Shown here: positions 1 to 6,855 of the stretch, piece by piece
Layout: each line of letters opens with the position of its first letter
How positions within the stretch are numbered: position 1 is the stretch's first letter
Assembly: GCF_042434745.1 (NCBI RefSeq)
Contig: NZ_JBHLSS010000013.1
Source: Azotobacter paspali
GTDB taxonomy: Bacteria; Pseudomonadota; Gammaproteobacteria; Pseudomonadales; Pseudomonadaceae
Length of the DNA: 10,768 nt
Direction: 5' to 3' (one strand)
Translations under genes and position numbers: made by a program
The notes under the pieces: model-generated
Database searches by the model: none
Told to the model about the DNA's origin: nothing
The model's input: the letters and a program-made list of their open reading frames with translations, nothing else

Positions 1-70
1 TAGCTGGGGGCCGCTGTCGTCGATCGCATTGATCACCCGTGACGGGAGGAGCTGGTATGGAGATTTCTGA
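1..70 (+). CDS. zwf: Glucose-6-phosphate 1-dehydrogenase, C-terminal end (partial)
   Basis: Only the last 22 codons are present; the first whole codon begins at base 2 and the TGA is at 68-70. The frame reads SWGPLSSIALITRDGRSWYG and ends DF. The pattern (A)GSWGP...DGRxW is the usual C-terminal end of bacterial glucose-6-phosphate dehydrogenase, the enzyme that oxidises glucose-6-phosphate to 6-phosphogluconolactone. The neighbour fits: the next gene is the lactonase that uses this product, and zwf-pgl is the standard order in pseudomonads. The zwf tail overlaps the pgl start by 14 bases, so the pgl ribosome site lies inside zwf codons and the two genes are probably translationally coupled. 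The identity rests on a short stretch plus context; the rest of the gene is outside the window. Confidence 0.82.
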   Translation, partial: SWGPLSSIALITRDGRSWYGDF

Positions 71-770
71 ACTCGATCTGCCCGCAGGGGTGCTGACCCG
101 GCCCCTGGCCGATGGCGCCGCCCTGGCCGAGGGACTGGCCGAACGCGTGGCCGAGGTGCTGCGCCAGGCCATCGACAGTGACGGCCGCGCCAGCCTGCTG
201 GTGTCGGGCGGGCGTAGCCCGGTGCCTTTCTTCGAGGCGCTGTCCGCCCACGAATTGGACTGGAGCCGGGTACAGGTCGGCCTGGTCGACGAGCGCTGGG
301 TGGCGCCGGACCAGGACGGCAGCAACGAGGCGCTGGTGCGCCGCCACCTGCTGCGCGGTCCGGCCGCCGCAGCGCGCTTTTTCGGCCTCTATCAGCCGGC
401 GGCCAACCTGGAAGAGGCGGCGCGTCTGGCCGGCCGGGCGCTGGCCGAACTCAAGCGACCGATCGACGCGGTGATACTGGGCATGGGCGAGGACGGCCAT
501 ACCGCCTCGCTGTTCCCCGGCAGCCCGAACCTCGCCCAGGCGCTGGCCGGCACCTGCGCCGAGCCGTGCATGGCGATGCACGCGCCGGTCGCGCCGCACC
601 CGCGGATCAGCCTGACCTGGCCGTTGCTAGCGCGGGCACGGCTGCGCTGCCTGGCCATCCAGGGTCCGGCCAAGCTGGAAACCCTGCGCCAGGCCCTGCG
701 CGCCGATCCGTTGCGGATGCCGATCCGCGCCTTCCTCGGCGACGGGCTGGAAATCTACTGGAGCCCTTGA
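57..770 (+). CDS. pgl: 6-phosphogluconolactonase
   Basis: A cytosolic enzyme of 237 residues that hydrolyses 6-phosphoglucono-delta-lactone to 6-phosphogluconate, feeding the Entner-Doudoroff and pentose phosphate routes. Family blocks are visible: SGGRSP at residues 50-55 (phosphate-binding loop), DERWV at 78-82, and GMGEDGHTASLFP at 142-154, which holds the catalytic-site Asp146/His148 pair. The length matches the family (about 235-240). I chose ATG 57 because GGGAGGAG at 44-51 lies 5 bases ahead of it; an in-frame GTG at 39 would add six residues but lacks a comparable site. The start overlaps the zwf stop, and pgi follows after 98 bases. There is no sign of damage. Confidence 0.95.
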   Translation: MEISELDLPAGVLTRPLADGAALAEGLAERVAEVLRQAIDSDGRASLLVSGGRSPVPFFEALSAHELDWSRVQVGLVDERWVAPDQDGSNEALVRRHLLRGPAAAARFFGLYQPAANLEEAARLAGRALAELKRPIDAVILGMGEDGHTASLFPGSPNLAQALAGTCAEPCMAMHAPVAPHPRISLTWPLLARARLRCLAIQGPAKLETLRQALRADPLRMPIRAFLGDGLEIYWSP

Positions 771-795
771 GGGAGCCGGTCGCGAAGGAGCGCTC

Positions 796-812
796 CGGTC
801 CGGCGCGGACCG
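796..812 (+). other. Small hairpin between pgl and pgi
   Basis: CGGTCC (796-801) pairs with GGACCG (807-812) around a GGCGC loop. The stem is only 6 bp and no T tract follows, so it is not a convincing terminator. It lies in the 98-base pgl-pgi gap and could influence processing or coupling. In GC-rich DNA a stem of this size can occur by chance. Confidence 0.3.
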
Positions 813-868
813 CCAGGATGGCCGCATCCACGACAAGTCCAAGACAGATTGAAGGAAGCCGTACTCCT

Positions 869-2533
869 ATGAGCTACTACCAGCAAGCGTTCGACGTCAC
901 CAGCCTGCCTTCTTGGAGGGCGCTGCAGGAACACCGCCTGGCCATGCAGAATTTCCACATGCGCGAGGCATTCCTGAGCGATCCCAGTCGTTTCAACGAA
1001 TTCTCCACCAGCAGTTGCGGTCTCTTCCTCGACTATTCGAAGAACCTCATCACCCAGGAGACCCGCGACCTGCTGGTCAACCTGGCCCGCGAGGCCGGCG
1101 TCGAGCGGGCCGCCCGGGCGATGTTCGACGGCGAGCCGGTCAATGCCTCGGAGCGGCGTCCGGTCCTGCACACCGCCCTGCGCCGGCCGGTGGGCGACAG
1201 CCTGCTCATCGACGGACACAACATCATGCGCGACGTGCACGCTGCCCTGGCGCAGATGACCGACATTGTCGGGCGCATCCACAACAAGCTGTGGCGCGGC
1301 TACAGCGATAAGGCCATCACCGACGTGGTGAACATCGGCATCGGCGGTTCCTACCTGGGCCCGGAACTGGTGTCCGAGGCGTTGCTGCCCTACACCCAGC
1401 ACGGTGTGCGCTGCCACTACCTGGCGAACATCGACGGCAGCGAGTTCCACGAACTGACCGCGCGGCTGAACGCCGCGACCACCCTGTTCATCATCTCCAG
1501 CAAGACCTTCGGCACCCTGGAAACCCTGAAGAACGCCCAGGCCGCGCGCACCTGGTACCTGGCGAGCGGCGGCAGCGAGGAGCGCCTGTACCGGCACTTC
1601 ATCGCGGTGACCAGCAATATTCCGGCGGCGATCGAATTCGGCATCCGCGAGAAGAACATCTTTCCGATGTGGGACTGGGTCGGCGGACGCTATTCGCTGT
1701 GGTCGGCGATCGGCCTGCCGACCGCTCTGGCCATCGGCATGGCCAACTTCAAGGACCTGCTCTCCGGCGCCTACGCCATGGACTGCCATTTCCGCCACGA
1801 GCCGTTCGAGAACAACATGCCGGTGCTGCTGGCTATGCTCGGCGTCTGGTACGGTAACTTCTGGGGCGCGCAGAGCCATGCCATCCTGCCCTACGATCAC
1901 TATCTGCGTAACTTCGTCAAGCACCTGCAGCAGATGGACATGGAGTCCAACGGCAAGAGCGTGCGCCAAGACGGCAGCCCGGTCTCCTGCGAGACCGGCC
2001 CGGTGATCTGGGGCGGCGTCGGCTGCAACGGCCAACACGCCTACCACCAGTTGCTGCACCAAGGCACCCTGCTGATCCCGGCGGACTTTATCGTGCCGGT
2101 GGTCAGCCACAACCCGGTGGCCGACCACCACCAGTGGCTGTACGCCAACTGCCTGTCGCAGAGCCAGGCGCTGATGCTCGGCAAGAGCCGCGAGGAGGCC
2201 GAGGTGGAACTGCGCGCCAAGGGCCTGCCGGAGGCGGAAGTGAAGCGCTTGGCACCGCACAAGGTGATCCCCGGCAACCGGCCGAGCAACACCCTGGTGA
2301 TGGAGACCCTCAACCCCAGTCGCCTCGGCGCGCTGATCGCCCTGTACGAGCACAAGGTGTTCGTCCAAGGAGTGATTTGGGGGATCAACTCCTTTGACCA
2401 GTGGGGTGTGGAGCTGGGCAAGGAGCTCGGCAAGAACGTCTACGGCCGGCTGACCAGCTACGAGGCGCCGCCGGCCGAGGATTCCTCGACCCAGGGCCTG
2501 ATCGACTACTTCCGCGGCCGTCATCGCGGCTGA
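869..2533 (+). CDS. pgi: Glucose-6-phosphate isomerase
   Basis: Reversibly interconverts glucose-6-phosphate and fructose-6-phosphate in the cytosol. The product is 554 residues, close to the E. coli enzyme. Both family signatures are present: DWVGGRYSLWSAIG starting at residue 269, with the substrate-contacting Arg274, and GVIWGINSFDQWGVELGK at 501-518, ending in the catalytic lysine Lys518. By alignment to E. coli Pgi, Glu359 (in MESNGK, 358-363) is the catalytic base and His390 (in GQHAYH) the ring-opening residue; all are present. ATG 869 gives the conserved N-terminus MSYYQQAFD; the ribosome site is a modest AAGGA at 852-856, a rather long 12 bases ahead. An open frame continues upstream into pgl territory but out of register with conserved sequence. 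In this cluster Pgi links the fructokinase-like gene product to Zwf and Pgl. Confidence 0.97.
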   Translation: MSYYQQAFDVTSLPSWRALQEHRLAMQNFHMREAFLSDPSRFNEFSTSSCGLFLDYSKNLITQETRDLLVNLAREAGVERAARAMFDGEPVNASERRPVLHTALRRPVGDSLLIDGHNIMRDVHAALAQMTDIVGRIHNKLWRGYSDKAITDVVNIGIGGSYLGPELVSEALLPYTQHGVRCHYLANIDGSEFHELTARLNAATTLFIISSKTFGTLETLKNAQAARTWYLASGGSEERLYRHFIAVTSNIPAAIEFGIREKNIFPMWDWVGGRYSLWSAIGLPTALAIGMANFKDLLSGAYAMDCHFRHEPFENNMPVLLAMLGVWYGNFWGAQSHAILPYDHYLRNFVKHLQQMDMESNGKSVRQDGSPVSCETGPVIWGGVGCNGQHAYHQLLHQGTLLIPADFIVPVVSHNPVADHHQWLYANCLSQSQALMLGKSREEAEVELRAKGLPEAEVKRLAPHKVIPGNRPSNTLVMETLNPSRLGALIALYEHKVFVQGVIWGINSFDQWGVELGKELGKNVYGRLTSYEAPPAEDSSTQGLIDYFRGRHRG

Positions 2534-2554
2534 TCCGCACCGGCTTTCGCATCC

Positions 2555-2582
2555 GGCGGGCCGCGCTCCGGCGCGGCCCGCC
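2555..2582 (+). other. Strong GC hairpin with UNCG-type loop after pgi
   Basis: GGCGGGCCGCGC (2555-2566) and GCGCGGCCCGCC (2571-2582) are perfect reverse complements: a 12-bp stem closed by the loop TCCG, giving the extra-stable c(UCCG)g tetraloop form in RNA. It starts 21 bases after the pgi stop and ends 34 bases before the transporter ATG. An A-rich stretch, not a T tract, follows, so simple Rho-independent termination is unlikely. A partial attenuator or a 3'-end stabiliser of the upstream message is more plausible (inference). Confidence 0.6.
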
Positions 2583-2616
2583 CGTACCCAAAAACAATTC
2601 CAAGAGGAAGGCTACG

Positions 2617-3894
2617 ATGAACAATCAGCAACAGCGCTCGCCAACCGAGTCCGGAAAGAGCGTGCCGGTTTCCACGACCTTCGCTTTCGTCCTGGTGACG
2701 GCGCTGTTTTTCATGTGGGGGCTGTCCCATGGCCTGCTGGATGTCCTGAACCATCACTTCCAGCAAACTCTGAACATTTCCCGGGCCAAATCGGGCCTGA
2801 TCCAAACCGCCTATTTCGGTGCCTACTTCATCATGGCGCTGCCGGTCGGCCTGTTCATGGAGCGCTGCGGCTACAAGGCCGGCATCCTGCTCGGCCTGGC
2901 CCTATTCGCGGTCGGCGCGTTGCTGTTCGTGCCGGCTTCCTGGGCCGAGACCTTCCATGCCTTCCTGATCGCGCTGTTCGTCCTAGCCTGTGGACTGGCC
3001 TGCCTGGAGGTGTCCGCCAACCTCTACGCCGCCGCCCTGGGCAATCCGGACAAGACTGTGCAGCGCCTGAACTTCGCCCAGTCCTTCAACGGCCTAGGCG
3101 TGTTCCTCGGGCCGATGCTCGGCGGCGTGGTGCTTTATGCGCCGCCGCTCGAACTGGCCGGCAGCAGCATCGCGCCGACCTCGCTGATCTACGTGACGCT
3201 GGCCGTGCTGGTGGTGGGGTTGATGGCGGTCTTCGCCCGTACAACCTTCCCCGAGGTCGGCAGCGAGCGCGCGGCCGGCGGGGAGGCCGAGGAGGAGGTC
3301 GAGGAGGGCGTCTCGCTGTGGCGCCGCCGGAACTTCACCTTCGCCCTGCTGGCGCAGTTCTGCAACATCGGCGCCTATGTCGGCGTCGGTGCCTACTTCA
3401 TCAATTTCACCCTGGATCACTGGCAGGGCGGCACGCCGCAATTCTGTTCCTTCTTGCTGTCGCTGGCATTGATCGGCTACATGATCGGCCGCTTCTCCGG
3501 CACCTGGCTGATGCGCCGCATCCCGGCGCACACCCTGCTGGCGTTCAGCGCCATCGCCTGCGCCTTCCTGAGCGTCGTCGCCATGCTGGCGCTGGAGAAG
3601 GTTTCGGTGGTCGCGGTGATCGGCATGTATTTCTTCATGTCAATCATGTACCCGACCATCTTCGGCATGGGTGTGCAGGGCCTGGGCCGGCAGACCAACC
3701 GGGGCGGCTCGATCCTGGTGATGACCCTGGTCGGTGCCGCGCTCCTGCCGCTGGTCATGGGCAGGATCGCCGACGACTTCGGCATGGCGACCGCTTTCAT
3801 CGTTCCGTTCTTCTGCTACGTGGTGGTGGCGCTGTACGGACTGTCCCAGAAGCCGGCCGAGTCCACCGTGTCCCTGGCCGCCCAGGCCGAGTGA
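2617..3894 (+). CDS. MFS sugar:H+ symporter, FucP/GluP family
   Basis: An inner-membrane major facilitator of 425 residues, very probably 12 membrane helices, importing a free monosaccharide with protons. It belongs to the fucose-galactose-glucose symporter group: FFMWGLSHGLLDVLN lies in the first helix, and SANLYAAALGNP followed by LNFAQSFNGLG marks helices 4-5. Residues known to matter in E. coli FucP (Asp46, Glu135, Asn162) correspond to Asp42, Glu131 and Asn158, all conserved with a constant offset of four. The loop between helices 6 and 7 (about 210-232) is strikingly acidic, with runs of Glu. AGAGGAAG at 2603-2610 precedes ATG 2617. The true substrate cannot be read from sequence: the family covers fucose, glucose, galactose, mannose and fructose. 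Placement between pgi and a fructokinase-like gene favours fructose, glucose or mannose. Confidence 0.9.
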   Translation: MNNQQQRSPTESGKSVPVSTTFAFVLVTALFFMWGLSHGLLDVLNHHFQQTLNISRAKSGLIQTAYFGAYFIMALPVGLFMERCGYKAGILLGLALFAVGALLFVPASWAETFHAFLIALFVLACGLACLEVSANLYAAALGNPDKTVQRLNFAQSFNGLGVFLGPMLGGVVLYAPPLELAGSSIAPTSLIYVTLAVLVVGLMAVFARTTFPEVGSERAAGGEAEEEVEEGVSLWRRRNFTFALLAQFCNIGAYVGVGAYFINFTLDHWQGGTPQFCSFLLSLALIGYMIGRFSGTWLMRRIPAHTLLAFSAIACAFLSVVAMLALEKVSVVAVIGMYFFMSIMYPTIFGMGVQGLGRQTNRGGSILVMTLVGAALLPLVMGRIADDFGMATAFIVPFFCYVVVALYGLSQKPAESTVSLAAQAE

Positions 3895-3904
3895 GTCGGC
3901 AGGC

Positions 3905-3927
3905 GCCGGGAAAACAGGTTTCCCGGC
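3905..3927 (+). other. Hairpin between transporter and kinase genes
   Basis: GCCGGGAAA (3905-3913) and TTTCCCGGC (3919-3927) form a perfect 9-bp stem with loop ACAGG. It begins 10 bases after the transporter stop and lies 31 bases before the kinase ATG. No T tract follows. It may be a weak attenuator or an RNA-processing/stability signal that sets transporter versus kinase levels; that role is inferred. Confidence 0.55.
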
Positions 3928-3958
3928 ACCATCGAAATCCGAGAACAAGAGGTGCGCA

Positions 3959-4930
3959 ATGTTTCTAGTATGCGGCGAAGCGCTGTTCGACCTGTTCGTC
4001 GACCCCGCGCAGAGCGAACTGCCGCGGCAGGTAGGCTTCAAGGCCATTGCCGGCGGCTCCCCCTTCAATGTGGCGGTGGGGCTCAGCCGGCTGGGTGTGA
4101 AGTCCGCCCTGCTGACCGGCATCTCCGGCGATTTTCTCGGCCAGCAGTTGCGCCGGGTACTGGAGGACGAGGGCGTCTCGACCCGCTACCTGGTCCCGCT
4201 CGATGCGGCCACCACGACCCTGAGTCTGGTCGCCGTGGACGGCCAGGGCGTGCCCCACTACAGCTTCTACGGGCATTCAGGGGCGGACCGCCAACTGCGG
4301 CCAGAGCAGGTGCCGGCACTGGACAGCGGAGTCCGCGGCATCCATGTCGGCTCCTATTCGCTGGTCGTGCGGCCGACCGCGGACAGCCTCGAGCAACTGT
4401 TGGAGCGCTCCTCGCGGGAGTTGTTGATCAGCCTCGACCCCAATGTTCGTCTCAACGTCGAACCCGACCTCGATGTCTGGCGCGAGCGGATCGGTGCTTT
4501 CGCCCGGCATGCCCACCTGGTCAAGGTTAGCGAAGAGGATCTGCTACTGCTCTATCCGGGCCAGGACCCGCTGGCGACGGCCGAGGCCTTCCTGCAACAC
4601 CAGTGCCGACTGGTGTGCCTGACCCGCGGCGAACACGGCGTGACCGTGTTCAACCGTGCCCACGGCAGTTGGTCCAGCCCGGCCCATGCAATCGTTCCGG
4701 TGGATACTGTGGGTGCCGGCGACACCTTCCAGGCGGCGCTGATCACCTACCTGGCCGAGCAGGGCTTCGACAGCCCGGCCGCACTCGATGCGCTGGATAG
4801 GAGCCACATCGAGCGGATGCTCGCCTTCGCCCAAGCGGCGGCGGCGCTGACCTGCCAGCGTCGCGGTCCCGATTTGCCACGTCGTCATGAGCTGGCGACG
4901 CCGGCCGGCCGGCCAGCGCCAGTCGTCTAG
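3959..4930 (+). CDS. PfkB-family carbohydrate kinase, probable fructokinase
   Basis: A cytosolic ATP-dependent sugar kinase of 323 residues. The N-terminus MFLVCGEALFDLF, then GGSPFNVAVGLSRLG at 32-46 (PfkB signature 1) and DTVGAGDTF at 249-257 (signature 2, with the catalytic base Asp255 and the anion hole GAGD) place it in the ribokinase/PfkB family. The opening CGEALFDLF and GGSPFN pattern resembles bacterial fructokinases (Frk/ScrK) more than ribokinase or KDG kinase. If so, it makes fructose-6-phosphate, the substrate of Pgi encoded two genes upstream. AAGAGGTG at 3947-3954 precedes ATG 3959, and the gene ends 107 bases before the epimerase-like gene. A longer open frame beginning near 3734 runs out of frame through the transporter and is discarded. 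Substrate assignment is an inference; another hexose or 2-keto sugar remains possible. Confidence 0.88.
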   Translation: MFLVCGEALFDLFVDPAQSELPRQVGFKAIAGGSPFNVAVGLSRLGVKSALLTGISGDFLGQQLRRVLEDEGVSTRYLVPLDAATTTLSLVAVDGQGVPHYSFYGHSGADRQLRPEQVPALDSGVRGIHVGSYSLVVRPTADSLEQLLERSSRELLISLDPNVRLNVEPDLDVWRERIGAFARHAHLVKVSEEDLLLLYPGQDPLATAEAFLQHQCRLVCLTRGEHGVTVFNRAHGSWSSPAHAIVPVDTVGAGDTFQAALITYLAEQGFDSPAALDALDRSHIERMLAFAQAAAALTCQRRGPDLPRRHELATPAGRPAPVV

Positions 4931-5037
4931 AGTATCTTCACGCGGCCCGTGTCGCGGGGATGGGGAGGGCGCCGGAGGCGTGTTCCCTGTGCCCCGGCCG
5001 CCCGGCCGACAACCCGATCGAACCACGGGGATTCACC

Positions 5038-6240
5038 ATGAAGAAGCATTCCGGCCTCGACGGCCCGGGCGCCACGCCCGCGCCGGTCCATGAATTCGTC
5101 CTGATCGACAGCGACAAGGCCCCGCAGGACTGGCGCATCGACAGCCGCCAACTGGGCATCGAGATCGCCAAACCCTTCTCGGTCAATCTGCGCACCCTGC
5201 ACGGCGGGCGCCAGGAAGGCGTCAGCCTGATCGACATCGACAACGGCGCCATGACCATCACCGTGGTGCCGACTCGCGGCATGAACGTGTTGCGCGCGGT
5301 GGCCGACGACGTTCGCCTGGGCTGGGACTCGCCGGTCGCCGAGGTGGTCAACCCGGCCTTCATCGAGCGGGACGCCCGCGCTGGCCTCGGCTGGCTGGAG
5401 GGTTTCAACGAACTGGTCACCCGTTGCGGCTACGAGTGGATCGGCCACCCCGGCGTGGACAACGGCGAACTGCTCAGCCTGCACGGTCGGGTGTCGAACA
5501 TCCCGGCCTCGCGGGTAGTGCTGAGCATCGACAGCAAGCCGCCGCATACCATCCGCCTACGCGGCGAACTGAAGGAACAGGCGTTCAAGAAGGTCGACTT
5601 CGCCATTTCCAGCGAACTCAGCACCGAGCCGGGCTCGTTGGGCTTCGACCTCGACGACACCCTGACCAATCGCGGCGACTACCCCAGGGAATACCAGGCG
5701 CTCTACCACAACAACTTCGGTACGCCGCTGCTGGAGCAGGGCGCGCGCTTCGTCGCACCGGTCAGACAGGTTTCGCCGTTCAACGAACGGGCGCGCGGTG
5801 AACTGGCCGAGTGGCAGAGCTATCGCGGGCCGACCGAGGGCTACGACGAAACCGTCTACAACCTCATTCCCTATGGCGATGCGCTGGGCGAGAGCCTGGC
5901 GGTGCTGCACAACCGAGCCGGCGACCGGGGCGTGGCGGTCGCCTTCGATATCGCCCAGTTGCCCGTGTTCTCTCTGTGGAAGAACACCGACACCGAGCGC
6001 CAGGGCTACGTCACCGGCCTGGAGCCCGGCACCAGCTTCGCCTACAACCGCCGCTTCCAGCGTTCGCTGGGGCTGGTGCCGACCATCGGTCCCAGGGAGC
6101 AGCGCCGCTTCCAGCTCGGCTTCAGGCTGCTCGCCGACCAGGCGGACGTAGAGCAGGCCCTGCAACGGATCGACGAGATCCAGGCCGGGCGTCCGACCGA
6201 GGTGCGCGAAACGCCGCTGGTCGACCTGGGCGGGGTGTGA
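5038..6240 (+). CDS. DUF4432 aldose 1-epimerase-like protein
   Basis: A 400-residue protein with the beta-sandwich galactose-mutarotase-like signature of the DUF4432 family. Visible blocks are VVPTRGMN (76-83), the GWLEGFNELVTRCG stretch (about 120-133), LHGRVSNIPA (148-157), with a His typical of the mutarotase active site, and GLEPGTS (327-333), where the Glu is a candidate catalytic base. There is no signal peptide, so it should act in the cytosol. The likely role is interconverting anomers of a sugar or binding one; the family's true substrate is not well defined. I chose ATG 5038 (MKKHSGLDG) with GGGG at 5027-5030 seven bases ahead; an in-frame ATG at 4960 would add 26 residues of low-complexity Pro/Arg/Cys-rich sequence. 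It is the last gene of the plus-strand run, so it probably serves the sugar imported by the cluster. Confidence 0.82.
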   Translation: MKKHSGLDGPGATPAPVHEFVLIDSDKAPQDWRIDSRQLGIEIAKPFSVNLRTLHGGRQEGVSLIDIDNGAMTITVVPTRGMNVLRAVADDVRLGWDSPVAEVVNPAFIERDARAGLGWLEGFNELVTRCGYEWIGHPGVDNGELLSLHGRVSNIPASRVVLSIDSKPPHTIRLRGELKEQAFKKVDFAISSELSTEPGSLGFDLDDTLTNRGDYPREYQALYHNNFGTPLLEQGARFVAPVRQVSPFNERARGELAEWQSYRGPTEGYDETVYNLIPYGDALGESLAVLHNRAGDRGVAVAFDIAQLPVFSLWKNTDTERQGYVTGLEPGTSFAYNRRFQRSLGLVPTIGPREQRRFQLGFRLLADQADVEQALQRIDEIQAGRPTEVRETPLVDLGGV

Positions 6241-6249
6241 TCCTGCGTA

Positions 6250-6282
6250 CCGGCCAGCGCTTTCGTTCGGAGCGGTGGCCGG
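6250..6282 (+). terminator. Candidate terminator hairpin closing the sugar cluster
   Basis: CCGGCCA (6250-6256) pairs with TGGCCGG (6276-6282). Inside it, CGCT (6258-6261) pairs with AGCG (6271-6274), with one G-G mismatch between the two stems. It starts 10 bases after the stop of the last sugar gene and sits just before the convergent receptor pseudogene. There is no T tract, so if it ends transcription it does so weakly or with Rho. Confidence 0.45.
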
Positions 6283-6684
6283 GGTACCGGGGGGCTTGAA
6301 TGTTACGGATATCCTTATCCATGCAGTCTTGCTCTTCTTAAAAATCCCAACGAGTTGTCAGTATCATATTACGAGGTTCGCCATAAGTCTTGGTGGCTAT
6401 ACCATTCCATGACTCCCCGTAATTGGAATAATAATACTTGTCAAATAAGTTGTTAATGTTGAGTGTGGCTGAAAGATTATCGGTGATCTGATATTTACCC
6501 ATCAGATTGACCAACCAGAAGGCTTCCTGCCTATATTGATGGTCATTACCCAGAGCATCCGTACCATCCCGCCAGGTCGTGCCTTGGTAACTGCCACCGC
6601 CGCCGATGGTGATTCTGTTCAATCTGCCGGGTAACCGATAGGTCGTATAGAGTCTGAGTTGGTTCTCCGGCTCGAAGGTCGTTA

Positions 6685-6855
6685 GAGTATTTTCACCTTA
6701 TTCGGATTCACCTTCTGGTGAGCTACGTAGGTTGGGGTGAGCCTGCGAACCCCAACCATCTGTATCGACGACAGCCTCGCGGCATCAGGCTTCGCGGGGC
6801 TCAGCCCAGCCTACGATGGGTTGAGGAAGTGAACCTGTGTTTCATGAAAATGCTC
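6685..6855. mobile_element. MITE-like element, 171 bp, TA target duplication
   Basis: The ends are GAGTATTTTCA (6685-6695) and, on the other strand, GAGCATTTTCA (6855-6845): 10 of 11 identical as terminal inverted repeats. Looser complementarity continues inward to a second well-matched block (6726-6743 against 6798-6815, 16 of 18). TA flanks both ends (6683-6684 and 6856-6857). Deleting the element plus one TA joins the receptor codons into TNEKLTTFEPENQL in one frame, the expected spacing for this receptor family. No protein is encoded. A TA duplication is typical of the IS630/Tc1-mariner superfamily, so this is probably a non-autonomous relative moved by such a transposase (inference). Confidence 0.78.
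6726..6815. repeat. CGTAGG-type palindromic repeat forming the core of the MITE
   Basis: CGTAGGTTGGGGTGAGCC (6726-6743) and the inverted CGTAGGCTGGGCTGAGCC (read from 6815 to 6798) bracket a 54-base centre. Within the left arm GGTTGGGG (6730-6737) and CCCCAACC (6750-6757) form a perfect 8-bp stem with a 12-base loop. Repeats opening CGTAGGTTGGG and closing CCCAACCTACG are, from memory, common dispersed intergenic repeats in several proteobacteria. Here one sits inside a gene, carried by the larger TA-flanked element. Confidence 0.65.

Noticed and set aside
755..2524. Long minus-strand open frame (589 codons) opposite pgi
   Set aside because: It mirrors a clearly conserved Pgi on the plus strand; long antisense frames are common in GC-rich genes, and the translation is low-complexity Val/Ala/Gln/Arg with no recognisable domain.
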